64,000 nucleotides of DNA from assembly GCA_041592335.1 (NCBI GenBank), contig JBFHQE010000004.1, positions 1-64,000 on the forward strand, read 5' to 3'. Both the position numbers and the translations under genes were made by a program. Source of the stretch: JBFHQE01 sp041592335 (GTDB taxonomy: Bacteria > Pseudomonadota > Gammaproteobacteria > Thiohalobacterales > Thiohalobacteraceae). Below, piece after piece: positions 25,265-33,737 of the stretch. Each line of letters begins with the position of its first letter. The first letter of the stretch is position 1. The notes beneath the pieces were generated by a model that saw nothing but the letters and a program-made list of their open reading frames with translations, was not told where the DNA came from and made no database searches.

Positions 25265-27031
25265 ATGCCGGAAACGCCCGTGGCCGTGCCTGTCTCCGGC
25301 TGGAATACCTACCGCCGTTTGCTGCGCTACGCCAAACCGCACTGGAAACTTTTTCTTGTCGCATCCCTGTTCATGATGGTCTATGGCGGCACCGACGCCA
25401 TGTTTGCCGCCGTCATGGAACCCATGATGGACGAAAGCTTCATCAAGCGTGACCCGGTCATGATTCAGCAGGTGCCGTTGATGCTGCTGGGTATCTTTGT
25501 CCTGCGCGGTCTCGCCGGTTTCATTTCCAGCTACGGCATGAGCTGGATTGGCCGCTCCGTGATCCAGAAACTGCGCTCCGAAATGTTCGACCGCATTCTT
25601 AACCTGCCTTCCAGTTACTACGATTCCAGGGCCGGTGCCGACCTGTTGTCACGCATGATCTACAACGTCGAACAAGTATCCGTTGCCAGCACCAATGCCG
25701 TGACGATATTGATACGCGATACCTTCACGATACTGGCTCTGATCGGTTTCATGTTTATCAAGAGCGGTTGGCTGGCACTGGTATTTCTGCTGGTCGGGCC
25801 TTTCATGGCCTTTTTCATTCGCACCGTCAGTCGACGACTGAAACGCGTCTCGGCGCGAATTCAGGATTCCATGGGCAATATCACCCAGGTAGTGGACGAA
25901 GCTATCCAGGCACAACGCATTGTCAAAACCTACAATGGCCAGGCGGCAGAAACGGAACAGTTCGATACCATCAATCGCAAGAACCAGAGCCTGATCATGA
26001 AGCTGGTTGCCGTGCAGTCGGCCAGCGTGCCGGTTGTACAGTTCATGGGCGCCGCAACACTGGCTCTGGTGATTTACCTGGCAACCAGTCAGTCGCTGTC
26101 CAGCCAGTCCATCGAGCCCGGCGAATTCGTGGCTTTCATCACGGCCATGCTGTTACTGATGCCGCCGCTCAAGCGCCTGACCAGTGTTAACGCCAGCCTG
26201 CAAAAAGGCATCGCGGCGGCGGAAAGTATTTTTGAAATCCTGGACAGCAAGCCGGAGCCGGACAAGGGAACCGAATCACTGTCGCGTGCCTCGGGTCGGA
26301 TCAGCTTCGATCATGTCTCTTTTGCCTACGGTAGTGGCAATGAGCCGGTGCTCGATGACATTAACTTTGAACTGGCGCCGGGCAAGACACTGGCCATTGT
26401 CGGTCGTTCCGGCAGTGGTAAATCGACCCTGGTCAATCTGCTGCCACGCCTTTACACGCCGACCCAGGGTGCCATCCTGCTTGACCAACTGAATATCCAG
26501 GACTATCGACTGAATGACCTGCGTCGCCAGTTTGCCGTGGTCGGCCAGGAAGTAATGCTGTTTAACGACACCATTGCGCGCAACATTGCCTATGGTCTGC
26601 CGGATGGCGCGCCACTGGAGCAGATAGAACAGGCCGCGCGCATGGCCAATGCCTATGACTTCATCCAGGCGCTGCCGAATGGTTTTGAAACCCGGGTAGG
26701 CGAGAAGGGCAGCCTGTTATCCGGAGGGCAACGCCAGCGCATTGCCATCGCCCGGGCACTGTTGAAAGACGCGCCCATCCTGATTCTGGATGAAGCCACC
26801 TCGGCGCTCGACACCGAGTCCGAGCGCGCCATACAAGCTGCGCTGGACACCCTGATGCAAGGTAGGACCACGCTGGTGATCGCGCATCGTCTGTCGACGG
26901 TTGAAAAAGCGGACTGCATTCTGGTGATGGACAAGGGTCGCGTTGTAGAACAGGGCACGCATGCCGAACTACTGGCCGAAAACGGGCATTACGCCAATCT
27001 CCATCGCATGCAGTTCAATGACGTCACTTGA
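25265..27031 (+). CDS. msbA: Lipid A export ATP-binding/permease protein MsbA
   Basis: A 588-residue ABC half-transporter that flips lipid A-core across the inner membrane. Six membrane helices fill about residues 15-320. The ATPase domain has Walker A GRSGSGKST, signature LLSGGQRQRIAIARA and Walker B ILILDEATSALD. ATG 25265 is used; a TTG at 25259 overlapping the exbD stop is an alternative that adds two residues and sits closer to AAGGA. It overlaps lpxK by 14 bases. Confidence 0.93.
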   Translation: MPETPVAVPVSGWNTYRRLLRYAKPHWKLFLVASLFMMVYGGTDAMFAAVMEPMMDESFIKRDPVMIQQVPLMLLGIFVLRGLAGFISSYGMSWIGRSVIQKLRSEMFDRILNLPSSYYDSRAGADLLSRMIYNVEQVSVASTNAVTILIRDTFTILALIGFMFIKSGWLALVFLLVGPFMAFFIRTVSRRLKRVSARIQDSMGNITQVVDEAIQAQRIVKTYNGQAAETEQFDTINRKNQSLIMKLVAVQSASVPVVQFMGAATLALVIYLATSQSLSSQSIEPGEFVAFITAMLLLMPPLKRLTSVNASLQKGIAAAESIFEILDSKPEPDKGTESLSRASGRISFDHVSFAYGSGNEPVLDDINFELAPGKTLAIVGRSGSGKSTLVNLLPRLYTPTQGAILLDQLNIQDYRLNDLRRQFAVVGQEVMLFNDTIARNIAYGLPDGAPLEQIEQAARMANAYDFIQALPNGFETRVGEKGSLLSGGQRQRIAIARALLKDAPILILDEATSALDTESERAIQAALDTLMQGRTTLVIAHRLSTVEKADCILVMDKGRVVEQGTHAELLAENGHYANLHRMQFNDVT

Positions 27032-28007
27032 AAAAATCTGGTACGGCCGCAACGCCTGGCGACTGGCGCTGGTTCCGCTGGCTATTCTGTTCTGTTCACT
27101 GGTCTGGCTAAGACGCAAGGCCTATAAACTCAAACTACTGCGACAAGCGGCTATCGATGTCCCGGTGATTATTGCCGGTAATATTTCGGTGGGCGGTACC
27201 GGTAAAACACCGCTGGTAATCTGGCTGGTGGAATGGCTCAAGGACAGGGGTTATCAGCCCGGCATCGTGGCGCGTGGCTATGGCGGCAAGGCACGCAACT
27301 GGCCGCAGCAGGTACGGCCCGATAGCGACCCGCAGGCGGTCGGCGATGAACCGGTTCTGATTGCGCAACGTACCGGTTGTCCGATGGCGGTCGGTCCCGA
27401 CCGGGTCGCCGCGGCACAGGCGTTGCTGCAGCACAGCCGTTGCGACGTGATTGTCAGCGATGATGGATTGCAGCATTACCGCTTAGGCCGCGATATCGAA
27501 ATCCTGGTGCTGGACGGGGTACGCCGCCTGGGCAATGGCTGGTGCTTGCCCGCTGGCCCGTTACGCGAACCCGAAAGCCGATTGAAGGAAGTGGACTGCA
27601 TTGTCACCCACGGTGTCGCCGGTCGGGGCGAATACCGCATGCGTCTGGTGCTTGGCGATGCGGTCAACCTGGTGAATGGCGCTACGCGGCCGCTCAACGA
27701 GTTTCCGCCCGACAGCCAGGCAATCGCGGGGGTCGGCAATCCGGAACGCTTCTTTGCCAGCCTGCGTCAGGCGGGAATGAACAAGCTCGACAGCCATGCC
27801 TGCGCCGACCACCAGGATTACTCCGAAGCCGATCTGGAAACTCTGTCCCGCGACCTGCCGTTGTTGATGACGGAAAAGGATGCGGTGAAAATACGCCGCA
27901 TGGCGCGCGATAATTACTGGTATGTACCGGCAACGGCGGAACTCGATGACCAGTTTTCCCTGCGCCTCGAACGATTGATGAATACCACAGGAAATACTCA
28001 TGGATAA
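27018..28007 (+). CDS. lpxK: Tetraacyldisaccharide 4'-kinase LpxK
   Basis: A 329-residue inner-membrane-associated kinase that phosphorylates the 4' position of the lipid A disaccharide. The N-terminal helix (about residues 13-32) and the P-loop GNISVGGTGKTP are visible, as are SDDGLQHYRL and the C-terminal LMTEKDAVK. The start at ATG 27018 lies inside the end of msbA, giving MTSLEKIWYGR, which is typical for LpxK. It overlaps the Trm112-like gene by eight bases. Confidence 0.93.
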   Translation: MTSLEKIWYGRNAWRLALVPLAILFCSLVWLRRKAYKLKLLRQAAIDVPVIIAGNISVGGTGKTPLVIWLVEWLKDRGYQPGIVARGYGGKARNWPQQVRPDSDPQAVGDEPVLIAQRTGCPMAVGPDRVAAAQALLQHSRCDVIVSDDGLQHYRLGRDIEILVLDGVRRLGNGWCLPAGPLREPESRLKEVDCIVTHGVAGRGEYRMRLVLGDAVNLVNGATRPLNEFPPDSQAIAGVGNPERFFASLRQAGMNKLDSHACADHQDYSEADLETLSRDLPLLMTEKDAVKIRRMARDNYWYVPATAELDDQFSLRLERLMNTTGNTHG

Positions 28008-28182
28008 GAAACTGCTCGACATCCTGGCCTGTCCGCTCTGCAAGGGACCGCTGGTGTATCTCAAGAACCAGAACGAACTGGTGTGCAAGGGCGACCGTCT
28101 GGCCTATCCGGTTCGCGACGGCATCCCGGTGATGCTGGAGAACGAGGCACGCACGCTGGGCGCCGAAGAAGAAGTGAAATAA
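28000..28182 (+). CDS. Trm112 family zinc-ribbon protein (YcaR)
   Basis: A 60-residue Trm112/YcaR protein: LLDILACPLCKGPL at the N-terminus and PVRDGIPVML near the C-terminus are family signatures. The usual four-Cys site is partly missing; two Cys occur in CPLC and one in LVCKGD. It sits between lpxK and kdsB in the standard order. The bacterial role is unclear; archaeal and eukaryotic relatives activate methyltransferases. Confidence 0.9.
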   Translation: MDKKLLDILACPLCKGPLVYLKNQNELVCKGDRLAYPVRDGIPVMLENEARTLGAEEEVK

Positions 28183-28185
28183 TTC

Positions 28186-28953
28186 ATGTTCTCCAGTTTC
28201 AAGATCGTGATTCCCGCGCGCTTTGCCTCCAGCCGCCTGCCGGGAAAGCCGCTGGCGATGATTGGCGAAAAGCCGATGATTCAGCATGTCTATGAACAGT
28301 GTCGCGCCAGCGGCGCAGAGCAGGTATTGATCGCCACCGATCACCCGGATGTTGCCGAGGCTGCCCATGCGTTCAATGCCGAGGTTGCCATGACCCGACC
28401 CGATCATCCTTCAGGAACGGATCGGCTGGCGGAAGTGGTGGACCAGTATGGCTGGAGCGACGATACAGTCATTGTCAACGTGCAGGGCGATGAACCGCTG
28501 ATACCGCCCGCCAATATAGTTTTTGTAGCGCAAAACCTGCAACAGCATCAGGATGCCGGCATTGCAACGTTGTGCACACCGATCACTTCGGCCGAAGAGT
28601 TCTTCGATCCGCATGTCGTTAAAGTAGTGTGTGATAACAACGGCTACGCGCTCTATTTCAGTCGTGCGCCGATTCCCTGGGATCGCGATGAATTTGCCAC
28701 CGGCAGCGAGCGCCTGCCGCAAGGTGTGCCTCACCTGCGGCACCTGGGACTATATGCCTACAGGGCCAGTTATTTGCATCATTATCGGGAAATGCCGTCG
28801 GCAGCAATTGAAACCTCGGAAATGCTGGAACAGTTACGCGCGCTCTGGAATGGCACCCGCATCCATGTTGCTGTCGCGCCCGAGACGCCCGGGCCAGGGG
28901 TCGATACACCTGAAGATCTGGAACGGGTAAGTCGTATTATTGCGCAGCGTTAA
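28186..28953 (+). CDS. kdsB: 3-deoxy-manno-octulosonate cytidylyltransferase
   Basis: A 255-residue enzyme that activates Kdo as CMP-Kdo for lipopolysaccharide. Motifs include IPARFASSRLPGKPL (nucleotide-binding loop), ATDHPDV, RPDHPSGTDRLAEV, VNVQGDEPLIPP and a C-terminal GPGVDTPEDLERV. Length is normal. It starts three bases after the Trm112 stop and overlaps the convergent hypothetical gene by 17 bases. Confidence 0.95.
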   Translation: MFSSFKIVIPARFASSRLPGKPLAMIGEKPMIQHVYEQCRASGAEQVLIATDHPDVAEAAHAFNAEVAMTRPDHPSGTDRLAEVVDQYGWSDDTVIVNVQGDEPLIPPANIVFVAQNLQQHQDAGIATLCTPITSAEEFFDPHVVKVVCDNNGYALYFSRAPIPWDRDEFATGSERLPQGVPHLRHLGLYAYRASYLHHYREMPSAAIETSEMLEQLRALWNGTRIHVAVAPETPGPGVDTPEDLERVSRIIAQR

Positions 28954-29218
28954 ACGCCTGCCATATCTGTTCAAACAGCGGATGTAACTGGTTTTCACCA
29001 ATGGCGCTGTAAACCGGGACGGTGTGATGCCGATGCACGCGCCGGTTACCGTCGCCAAACTGGTTGGCCTGAATCCTGCCGTTGCCAGCCACGCATTCAA
29101 CGACCAGTGCAGGTCCATCGATCAGCACTTCCACAATCTGGCAGGCTTGTCCTTCCAGCCTGATCTCAAAACCGATCAGCCGGCGCAACTCTGTCTCACT
29201 GTGAAAGTTTGCTGTCAT
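28937..29218 (-). CDS. Conserved hypothetical protein convergent with kdsB
   Basis: A 93-residue soluble protein starting MTANFHSETELRRLIGFEIR. GGGAGGT lies eight bases upstream of its ATG, a strong ribosome-binding site. The text alternates beta-like segments (IGFEIRLEGQACQIVEVL, PALVVECV, HHTVPVYSAI) that could form a small beta-barrel. I do not recognise a family. It is divergent from the SPFH gene, and its 3' end overlaps kdsB. Confidence 0.7.
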   Translation of the reverse strand: MTANFHSETELRRLIGFEIRLEGQACQIVEVLIDGPALVVECVAGNGRIQANQFGDGNRRVHRHHTVPVYSAIGENQLHPLFEQIWQAFNAAQ

Positions 29219-29315
29219 AACCGCACCTCCCGACGCTCGCCAAGCACTATCGCATATCGTATGATTCCTGTCACAACAGTGGACCAGTTCTCACTAACAA
29301 AGAGGGGTTATTGCG

Positions 29316-30281
29316 ATGGAACAGGACATTCTCGAGCTGCTATTCAACATCTGGGTAGGACTGGCAATTCTGATCCTGGTAGTGGTCAAGCAGTCTTTCA
29401 AACTGGTTCCACAAAATCGCGCCTATGTTGTCGAGCGCTTTGGTAAATACAACAAAACCATGGAAGCCGGTTTAAACCTGCTGATGCCCTTTATCGACAA
29501 GGTTGCCTATGACCGTTCTTTGAAAGAACAGGCTGTCGATGTACCCAGTCAGAGCGCTATCACCAAGGACAACATCTCACTGGTTGTCGACGGTGTGCTT
29601 TATCTCAAGGTGCTCGATCCTTACAAAGCCTCGTATGGCGTGGATAACTATGTCTATGCTGTGACTCAGTTGGCGCAAACCACCATGCGCAGCGAGATCG
29701 GCAAGATTGATCTGGATAAAACCTTTGAGGAACGCGAAAGCCTCAACACCAACATCGTGCAATCCATTAACGAAGCAGCCGAACCCTGGGGTGTGCAGGT
29801 ACTGCGTTACGAGATCAAGGATATCGAACCGCCACGCTCCGTACTGGAAGCGATGGAACGGCAGATGAAAGCTGAACGCGATAAACGCGCCACCATTCTC
29901 GAATCCGAGGGCGAGCGTCAGTCCGCCATCAACGTTGCCGAAGGTCAGAAACAGGCCATCGTTCTGAAAGCAGAGGCGGACAAGACGGAACAGATTCTGC
30001 GCGCGGAAGGTGAGGCACAGGCGATCCTGGCAGTCGCCAACGCCCAGGCCGAAGCACTGGAAGTGGTGGGCAAGGTCGCCGCCACTGATCAGGGGCAGAA
30101 AGCAATCCAGCTGGATCTGGCCGGGAAGGCCATTGCTGCCAAGGAAGCCATTGCCAGGGAGTCGTCAGTCGTGCTGTTGCCGGATAATCAGACCACGGCC
30201 TCCAGCCTGGTCGCCGAGGCCATGACCATTATTAACACCCTCAATCGTCAGTCGCAGGCTGAGGCGGAGCCAAGGGCATGA
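29316..30281 (+). CDS. SPFH/Band 7 (stomatin-like, paraslipin) protein
   Basis: A 321-residue membrane-anchored protein: an N-terminal helix (residues 10-28), a Band 7/SPFH domain (about 30-190) starting VPQNRAYVVERFGKYN, and a long Ala/Glu/Gln-rich coiled coil (about 190-285). Such proteins form ring or microdomain scaffolds in the inner membrane and work with NfeD-type partners. The following gene encodes that partner and overlaps by four bases. GAGGGG lies upstream of the ATG. Confidence 0.92.
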   Translation: MEQDILELLFNIWVGLAILILVVVKQSFKLVPQNRAYVVERFGKYNKTMEAGLNLLMPFIDKVAYDRSLKEQAVDVPSQSAITKDNISLVVDGVLYLKVLDPYKASYGVDNYVYAVTQLAQTTMRSEIGKIDLDKTFEERESLNTNIVQSINEAAEPWGVQVLRYEIKDIEPPRSVLEAMERQMKAERDKRATILESEGERQSAINVAEGQKQAIVLKAEADKTEQILRAEGEAQAILAVANAQAEALEVVGKVAATDQGQKAIQLDLAGKAIAAKEAIARESSVVLLPDNQTTASSLVAEAMTIINTLNRQSQAEAEPRA

Positions 30282-30769
30282 TTGACTACATCCAGTCCCA
30301 CATGGCCGAATTCTGGTTTATCGTCGGCTTTGTCATCCTGGCCGTGGAAGTGCTGATTTTCGGTTTTACCACCGGCATCCTGCTGTTCAGCGGACTGGGC
30401 TGCCTGGTGACGGGTGGACTGATGATGGCGGGTATGATTCCCGCAACCTGGATTGCCGGACTGGCCAGCGTCGGCATCAGTTCCGGTATTGTTGCCTCAG
30501 TCCTCTGGAAACCCCTGAAAAATCTCCAGGGAACACGCGTCAGCGGCAAGGACAATTCGAGTGATTTTGTGGGCTTAGAGTTTGTTCTTGAACAGGATAT
30601 TACGCCTTTATCACCGGGAAAGCGTCGTTATTCTGGTATCAACTGGCGCGTCGAAATCGATACTTCCAGCGGCCTGCAGGAAATCAGGGCAGGGACACCT
30701 GTCAAAGTCTGCTCGGTGGATGTCGGTGTCTTCCGGGTAACAACCCGGGAAAAATATTCGTCTTCCTGA
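30278..30769 (+). CDS. NfeD family protein
   Basis: A 163-residue membrane protein with two or three helices in residues 10-80 and a C-terminal OB-fold (NfeD) domain (about 95-160), with the typical SGINWRVEIDTSSGLQEI. It is the coupled partner of the SPFH protein upstream (ATGA overlap). This is the short NfeD form, lacking the ClpP-like protease domain. Confidence 0.9.
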   Translation: MIDYIQSHMAEFWFIVGFVILAVEVLIFGFTTGILLFSGLGCLVTGGLMMAGMIPATWIAGLASVGISSGIVASVLWKPLKNLQGTRVSGKDNSSDFVGLEFVLEQDITPLSPGKRRYSGINWRVEIDTSSGLQEIRAGTPVKVCSVDVGVFRVTTREKYSSS

Positions 30770-30782
30770 GCAAGTTTGTGTA

Positions 30783-30810
30783 TTGGGAAGGCCCGCGCCT
30801 GTGTTAAGAT
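30783..30810 (+). promoter_or_regulatory. Candidate promoter of the Hfq-like gene
   Basis: TTGGGA (30783-30788), 16 bp, TAAGAT (30805-30810), four of six consensus bases in each box, 30 bases before the start codon. Supported also by the 71-bp gap after nfeD. Confidence 0.4.
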
Positions 30811-30840
30811 TCTGGCGTTCTATGAAAGGAATTACCTCCC

Positions 30841-31062
30841 ATGTCGCTGCAGGAATCTTTTTTCAACGCACTCATTAAAGAAGAAGCCCAGGTTTCGCTG
30901 TTTCTGATCAGTGGTATTCGCCTGGTCGGCAAAATCGAATCCTTTGACACCTTCACCGTCATGCTCACCGGCCCCAATGGCGTCAGTCAGCTGATCAGCA
31001 AGTCGGCCATCTCGACCATTCAACCGGACAAACCACTGAATTTCCGGCCGCAAAACGCCTGA
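30841..31062 (+). CDS. Divergent Hfq-like RNA chaperone
   Basis: A 73-residue Sm-like protein. The start SLQESFFNAL parallels Hfq SLQDPFLNAL, the Sm1 motif is LISGIRLVGKIESFDTF and the Sm2 motif is ISKSAISTIQP, so the fold assignment is secure. Differences from typical gammaproteobacterial Hfq are marked. The basic rim segment (RRERVPV in E. coli) reads IKEEAQV here, the Tyr-Lys-His of YKHAIST is replaced by SKSAIST, and there is a two-residue insertion before VSQ. The C-terminal tail is minimal. It is not in the usual miaA-hfq-hflX context, so it may be a second Hfq with altered RNA preference. AAAGGA lies upstream of the ATG. Confidence 0.8.
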   Translation: MSLQESFFNALIKEEAQVSLFLISGIRLVGKIESFDTFTVMLTGPNGVSQLISKSAISTIQPDKPLNFRPQNA

Positions 31063-31074
31063 TCTTCTTTACCT

Positions 31075-31374
31075 TTACTTGACAACCCGCAGCCGGTTGC
31101 ACGGATCGAACAGCTGCAAGTGAGCGGGGTTGATACAGAGGCGGTTGCCGCAGGTCTGTATCACGTCATGTCCGGCGGGAATCTCGGCAACGAACGCCAT
31201 ATAACTCGCGCGCGGTGCGCTTTCCATGTACAGATCGCCATAACTGTCGCGAATCTTGATGCGGCCCTGGCCATTATTGGCGATCTGACCGTGCCAGTTC
31301 CAGCAGCCATCGGGTTCATCCCTTTTATCGACATGCGCCGTTAATCGTTCCCGGAGACGTTGTTGCTGCGACAT
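31075..31374 (-). CDS. HNH-endonuclease-like protein, probably degenerate
   Basis: A 99-residue protein with the layout of small HNH nucleases: GCWNWHGQIANNGQGRI, then APRASYMAFVAEIPAGHDVI, then TCGNRLCINPAHLQLF. Typical members read HxCdnxxCvNPxHL; here the first His is Gln (VIQTCG), while the Cys pair, Asn and last His remain. Loss of the metal-activating His suggests no nuclease activity, perhaps retained DNA or RNA binding. AGGAAC lies upstream of the ATG. It is convergent with the Hfq-like gene. The type is common in phages, so it may be a domesticated remnant. Confidence 0.65.
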   Translation of the reverse strand: MSQQQRLRERLTAHVDKRDEPDGCWNWHGQIANNGQGRIKIRDSYGDLYMESAPRASYMAFVAEIPAGHDVIQTCGNRLCINPAHLQLFDPCNRLRVVK

Positions 31375-31504
31375 AAGCTGGTTCCTGCATTAATTCGCGT
31401 GCAGGTTACCTTGACCGGCCCGTAATGCAACGCCGCTATCCTTAGGGGATTGCTGTGCAAAAATGCGGTCTAACTCACATAAATCAGCGAGAACGCTGAA
31501 TTTT

Positions 31505-31521
31505 CTTAAGGTTGCCTTAAG
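31505..31521 (+). promoter_or_regulatory. PmrA/QseB-type regulator box
   Basis: CTTAAG-GTTGC-CTTAAG: two direct hexamers with an 11-bp period, the arrangement bound by PmrA/QseB-type OmpR-family regulators. CATGAT at 31532-31537 is a plausible -10 box. It lies 46 bp upstream of the haemolysin-family gene. The same cluster ends with a QseB/QseC-like pair, so autoregulation is likely. The other bases of 31375-31566 hold no gene. Confidence 0.6.
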
Positions 31522-31566
31522 TTTCGTGACGCATGATCGGTTGCAAGTGAAGCCAGAGCTGTAACC

Positions 31567-32241
31567 ATGCAACAGGACAACCCAACGGAATATCTGGAGT
31601 ATTTATATCTCCTGGCCAGCGATATCAACGCACAGCATTCCGTTCAGCAACGCCGCACCACCGAGGCCTTCATTCGAAACAGTTACCAGGCTGCCTACGG
31701 CGCGTCGATTCAGCATTTCCTGCCCATTCTGCTGGCACTCCGAGATGCCTACGGCGCACACAGGGCTGCACTTGGCCTGCGTCCGGCAAAACACAGCTCG
31801 TTGTTTCTCGAACAGTATCTGGAATACCCCATCGAACAGACCTTGTCGCAGCAATTTCTGCGGCCGATACAACGTGACGGCATTGTCGAAGTCGGTAACC
31901 TGGCAATCCGGGAACGGAGCACCATTCGTTCGCTGATCATCGCCATGACTGCCTTTCTGTGCACGGCAAAATACGAGTGGGTGGTATTCACTATCGGTCC
32001 GAGCCTGAGCAACAGCTTCACCCGGTTGGGATTGCAGCTAACTGACCTTGGTCCGGCCAGCCCACTGGCGCTTCCCGAGCAGGAGCGTGATAACTGGGGA
32101 AGTTATTACGCGCAGCAACCACGCGTCATGGCGGGCCGCCTGTCCGATGCCCACGATTTTCTACGCCAGTTCATTATCCGGGAACAGGCGCTGCAACTGT
32201 TGTGGCGACAGGCGCAGCACATGGCCAGGGCCTCGGCATGA
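31567..32241 (+). CDS. Thermostable haemolysin family protein (possible acyltransferase-like)
   Basis: A 224-residue soluble protein that I assign to the thermostable haemolysin (delta-VPH) family. The supporting landmarks are IVEVGNLAIRERS, WVVFTIGPSLSNSFTRLGL and WGSYYAQQPRVMAGRL. The family name reflects an old Vibrio phenotype; the layout (EVGNLA strand, then RLG helix) is reminiscent of GNAT and autoinducer-synthase folds, which is inference. There is no signal peptide. It is the first gene of a unit with an AMP-ligase, a diiron-type oxidase and an SDR, each coupled or closely spaced, which fits a biosynthetic role better than a toxin. No clear Shine-Dalgarno is seen. Confidence 0.7.
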   Translation: MQQDNPTEYLEYLYLLASDINAQHSVQQRRTTEAFIRNSYQAAYGASIQHFLPILLALRDAYGAHRAALGLRPAKHSSLFLEQYLEYPIEQTLSQQFLRPIQRDGIVEVGNLAIRERSTIRSLIIAMTAFLCTAKYEWVVFTIGPSLSNSFTRLGLQLTDLGPASPLALPEQERDNWGSYYAQQPRVMAGRLSDAHDFLRQFIIREQALQLLWRQAQHMARASA

Positions 32242-33737
32242 CACTGCTGCAACGCATCGAATTGCATGCCCGCGAGCATCCGGCAAAACCTGCCCTGACA
32301 GGACTTGATACCGCCCTGAGTTATCGTGAATTACTGGCATCGGTTCAACAATGGACGGACTGGCTGCTTGCTCAGCGTATCCCGGTATTGGCGATCGCGC
32401 TGGACAATACTCCCGACTGGGTCATTCTGGACCTGGCCGCCTACAGGGCGCGTGTGTGCCTGGTTCCCATACCGCCGTTTTTTTCCGCTCAGCAGATGCA
32501 GCACGCACTCAGGCAATCGGGCGCCAGCGCACTCATCACGGACAATCCAGCCGCCTTTCAGTCAATTGATGCCGAGTTACTGCAATATCCTCCACAGCAG
32601 CTGACGCTGACCGGAAAAGCGTTAAGCCTGTTTACTCATGCTGCCATCGATAGCAAGGTCACCAAAGACATTCTCAAAATCACCTATACATCCGGGACTA
32701 CCGGTGAGCCAAAGGGTGTCATGCTGCATCAGCAACAGATCGAAACGGTGATTGCATCACTGGTTGAATCGGTCAACCCGATTGCAGAGGACCGACACCT
32801 GTCATTGATGCCACTGGCCGTATTACTGGAAAACCTGGCCGGTGTATATGTTGCACTCTGGGCCGGTGCCAATGTCATCCTGCCCGGACTGGCCGCAGTC
32901 GGCCTGCGTGGTGCCGTTGGCCTGGATAGCGAAAAGTTTTCACGGCTACTGGCGCAGATTCGACCCACAACACTGATCATCACCCCGCAACTGCTACCTC
33001 TGTTGATAGCGCTCAAACAGGCACGACCTGGATTGCTCGATTCGTTGCGGTTTATCGCCCTTGGCGGAGCGCCGGTTTCCGAAACCCTGTTAATACAGGC
33101 GGAAGCATTGGAACTCCCCGTTTATGAAGGTTATGGGCTGTCCGAGTGCGCTTCGGTAACCACGCTTAATACGCAGCACGCCAATCGACGCGGTTCTGTC
33201 GGAAAACCCCTGCCACATATTCAAATCAGGATATCGGCACAGGGGGAAGTGCTGATCGAGGGACATCGGTTTGCCGGTTACCTGGGACAAGCCAGCGACA
33301 CAGTTAACCAAACCTGGCATAGCGGTGATCTGGGTTATCTCGACGAAAATGGTTATCTCTTCCTGACAGGGCGCCTACGCAATGTATTTATTACCGCCAT
33401 GGGCCGCAATGTGTCGCCGGAATGGATTGAACGGGAACTGGTGCTAGCCCCGGAAATTCTGCAGGCCGCCGTCTTCGGCGAGGCACGCGCCAGCAACACC
33501 GCCGTGATAGTAGCGAAAGATGGCACGGATACACAGGCACTCTGGCGGGCCATCGAGAAAACCAATGCCCGGTTGCCTGATTACGCCCGTATCAGTCACC
33601 TGGTTATCGCCGGTGAACCTTTTACCCCGCATAACGGCCAGCTATCAGGCACCGGCCGAAACCGACGCGAGGTTATTCGCGATACCTATCGCGACACAAT
33701 CGAACAGTGTTATTTGCAGGAGCAGTTTTATGAGTGA
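32238..33737 (+). CDS. AMP-dependent synthetase/ligase (acyl-CoA or acyl-AMP ligase)
   Basis: A 499-residue ANL-superfamily enzyme. ATG 32238 overlaps the upstream stop (ATGA). Core motifs are present: P-loop ITYTSGTTGEPKG (A3), YEGYGLSECASV (A5), the ribose-binding Asp in WHSGDLGYLDENGYLFLTGR (A7) and RLRNVFITAMGRNVSP (A8). The C-terminal domain ends near NGQLSGTGRNRREVI, where the catalytic Lys of A10 (normally NGKL/PKT) is replaced by Gln (HNGQLSGTG). This may impair adenylation or signal a thioester-only role. The substrate is probably a fatty acid. Confidence 0.85.
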   Translation: MTLLQRIELHAREHPAKPALTGLDTALSYRELLASVQQWTDWLLAQRIPVLAIALDNTPDWVILDLAAYRARVCLVPIPPFFSAQQMQHALRQSGASALITDNPAAFQSIDAELLQYPPQQLTLTGKALSLFTHAAIDSKVTKDILKITYTSGTTGEPKGVMLHQQQIETVIASLVESVNPIAEDRHLSLMPLAVLLENLAGVYVALWAGANVILPGLAAVGLRGAVGLDSEKFSRLLAQIRPTTLIITPQLLPLLIALKQARPGLLDSLRFIALGGAPVSETLLIQAEALELPVYEGYGLSECASVTTLNTQHANRRGSVGKPLPHIQIRISAQGEVLIEGHRFAGYLGQASDTVNQTWHSGDLGYLDENGYLFLTGRLRNVFITAMGRNVSPEWIERELVLAPEILQAAVFGEARASNTAVIVAKDGTDTQALWRAIEKTNARLPDYARISHLVIAGEPFTPHNGQLSGTGRNRREVIRDTYRDTIEQCYLQEQFYE

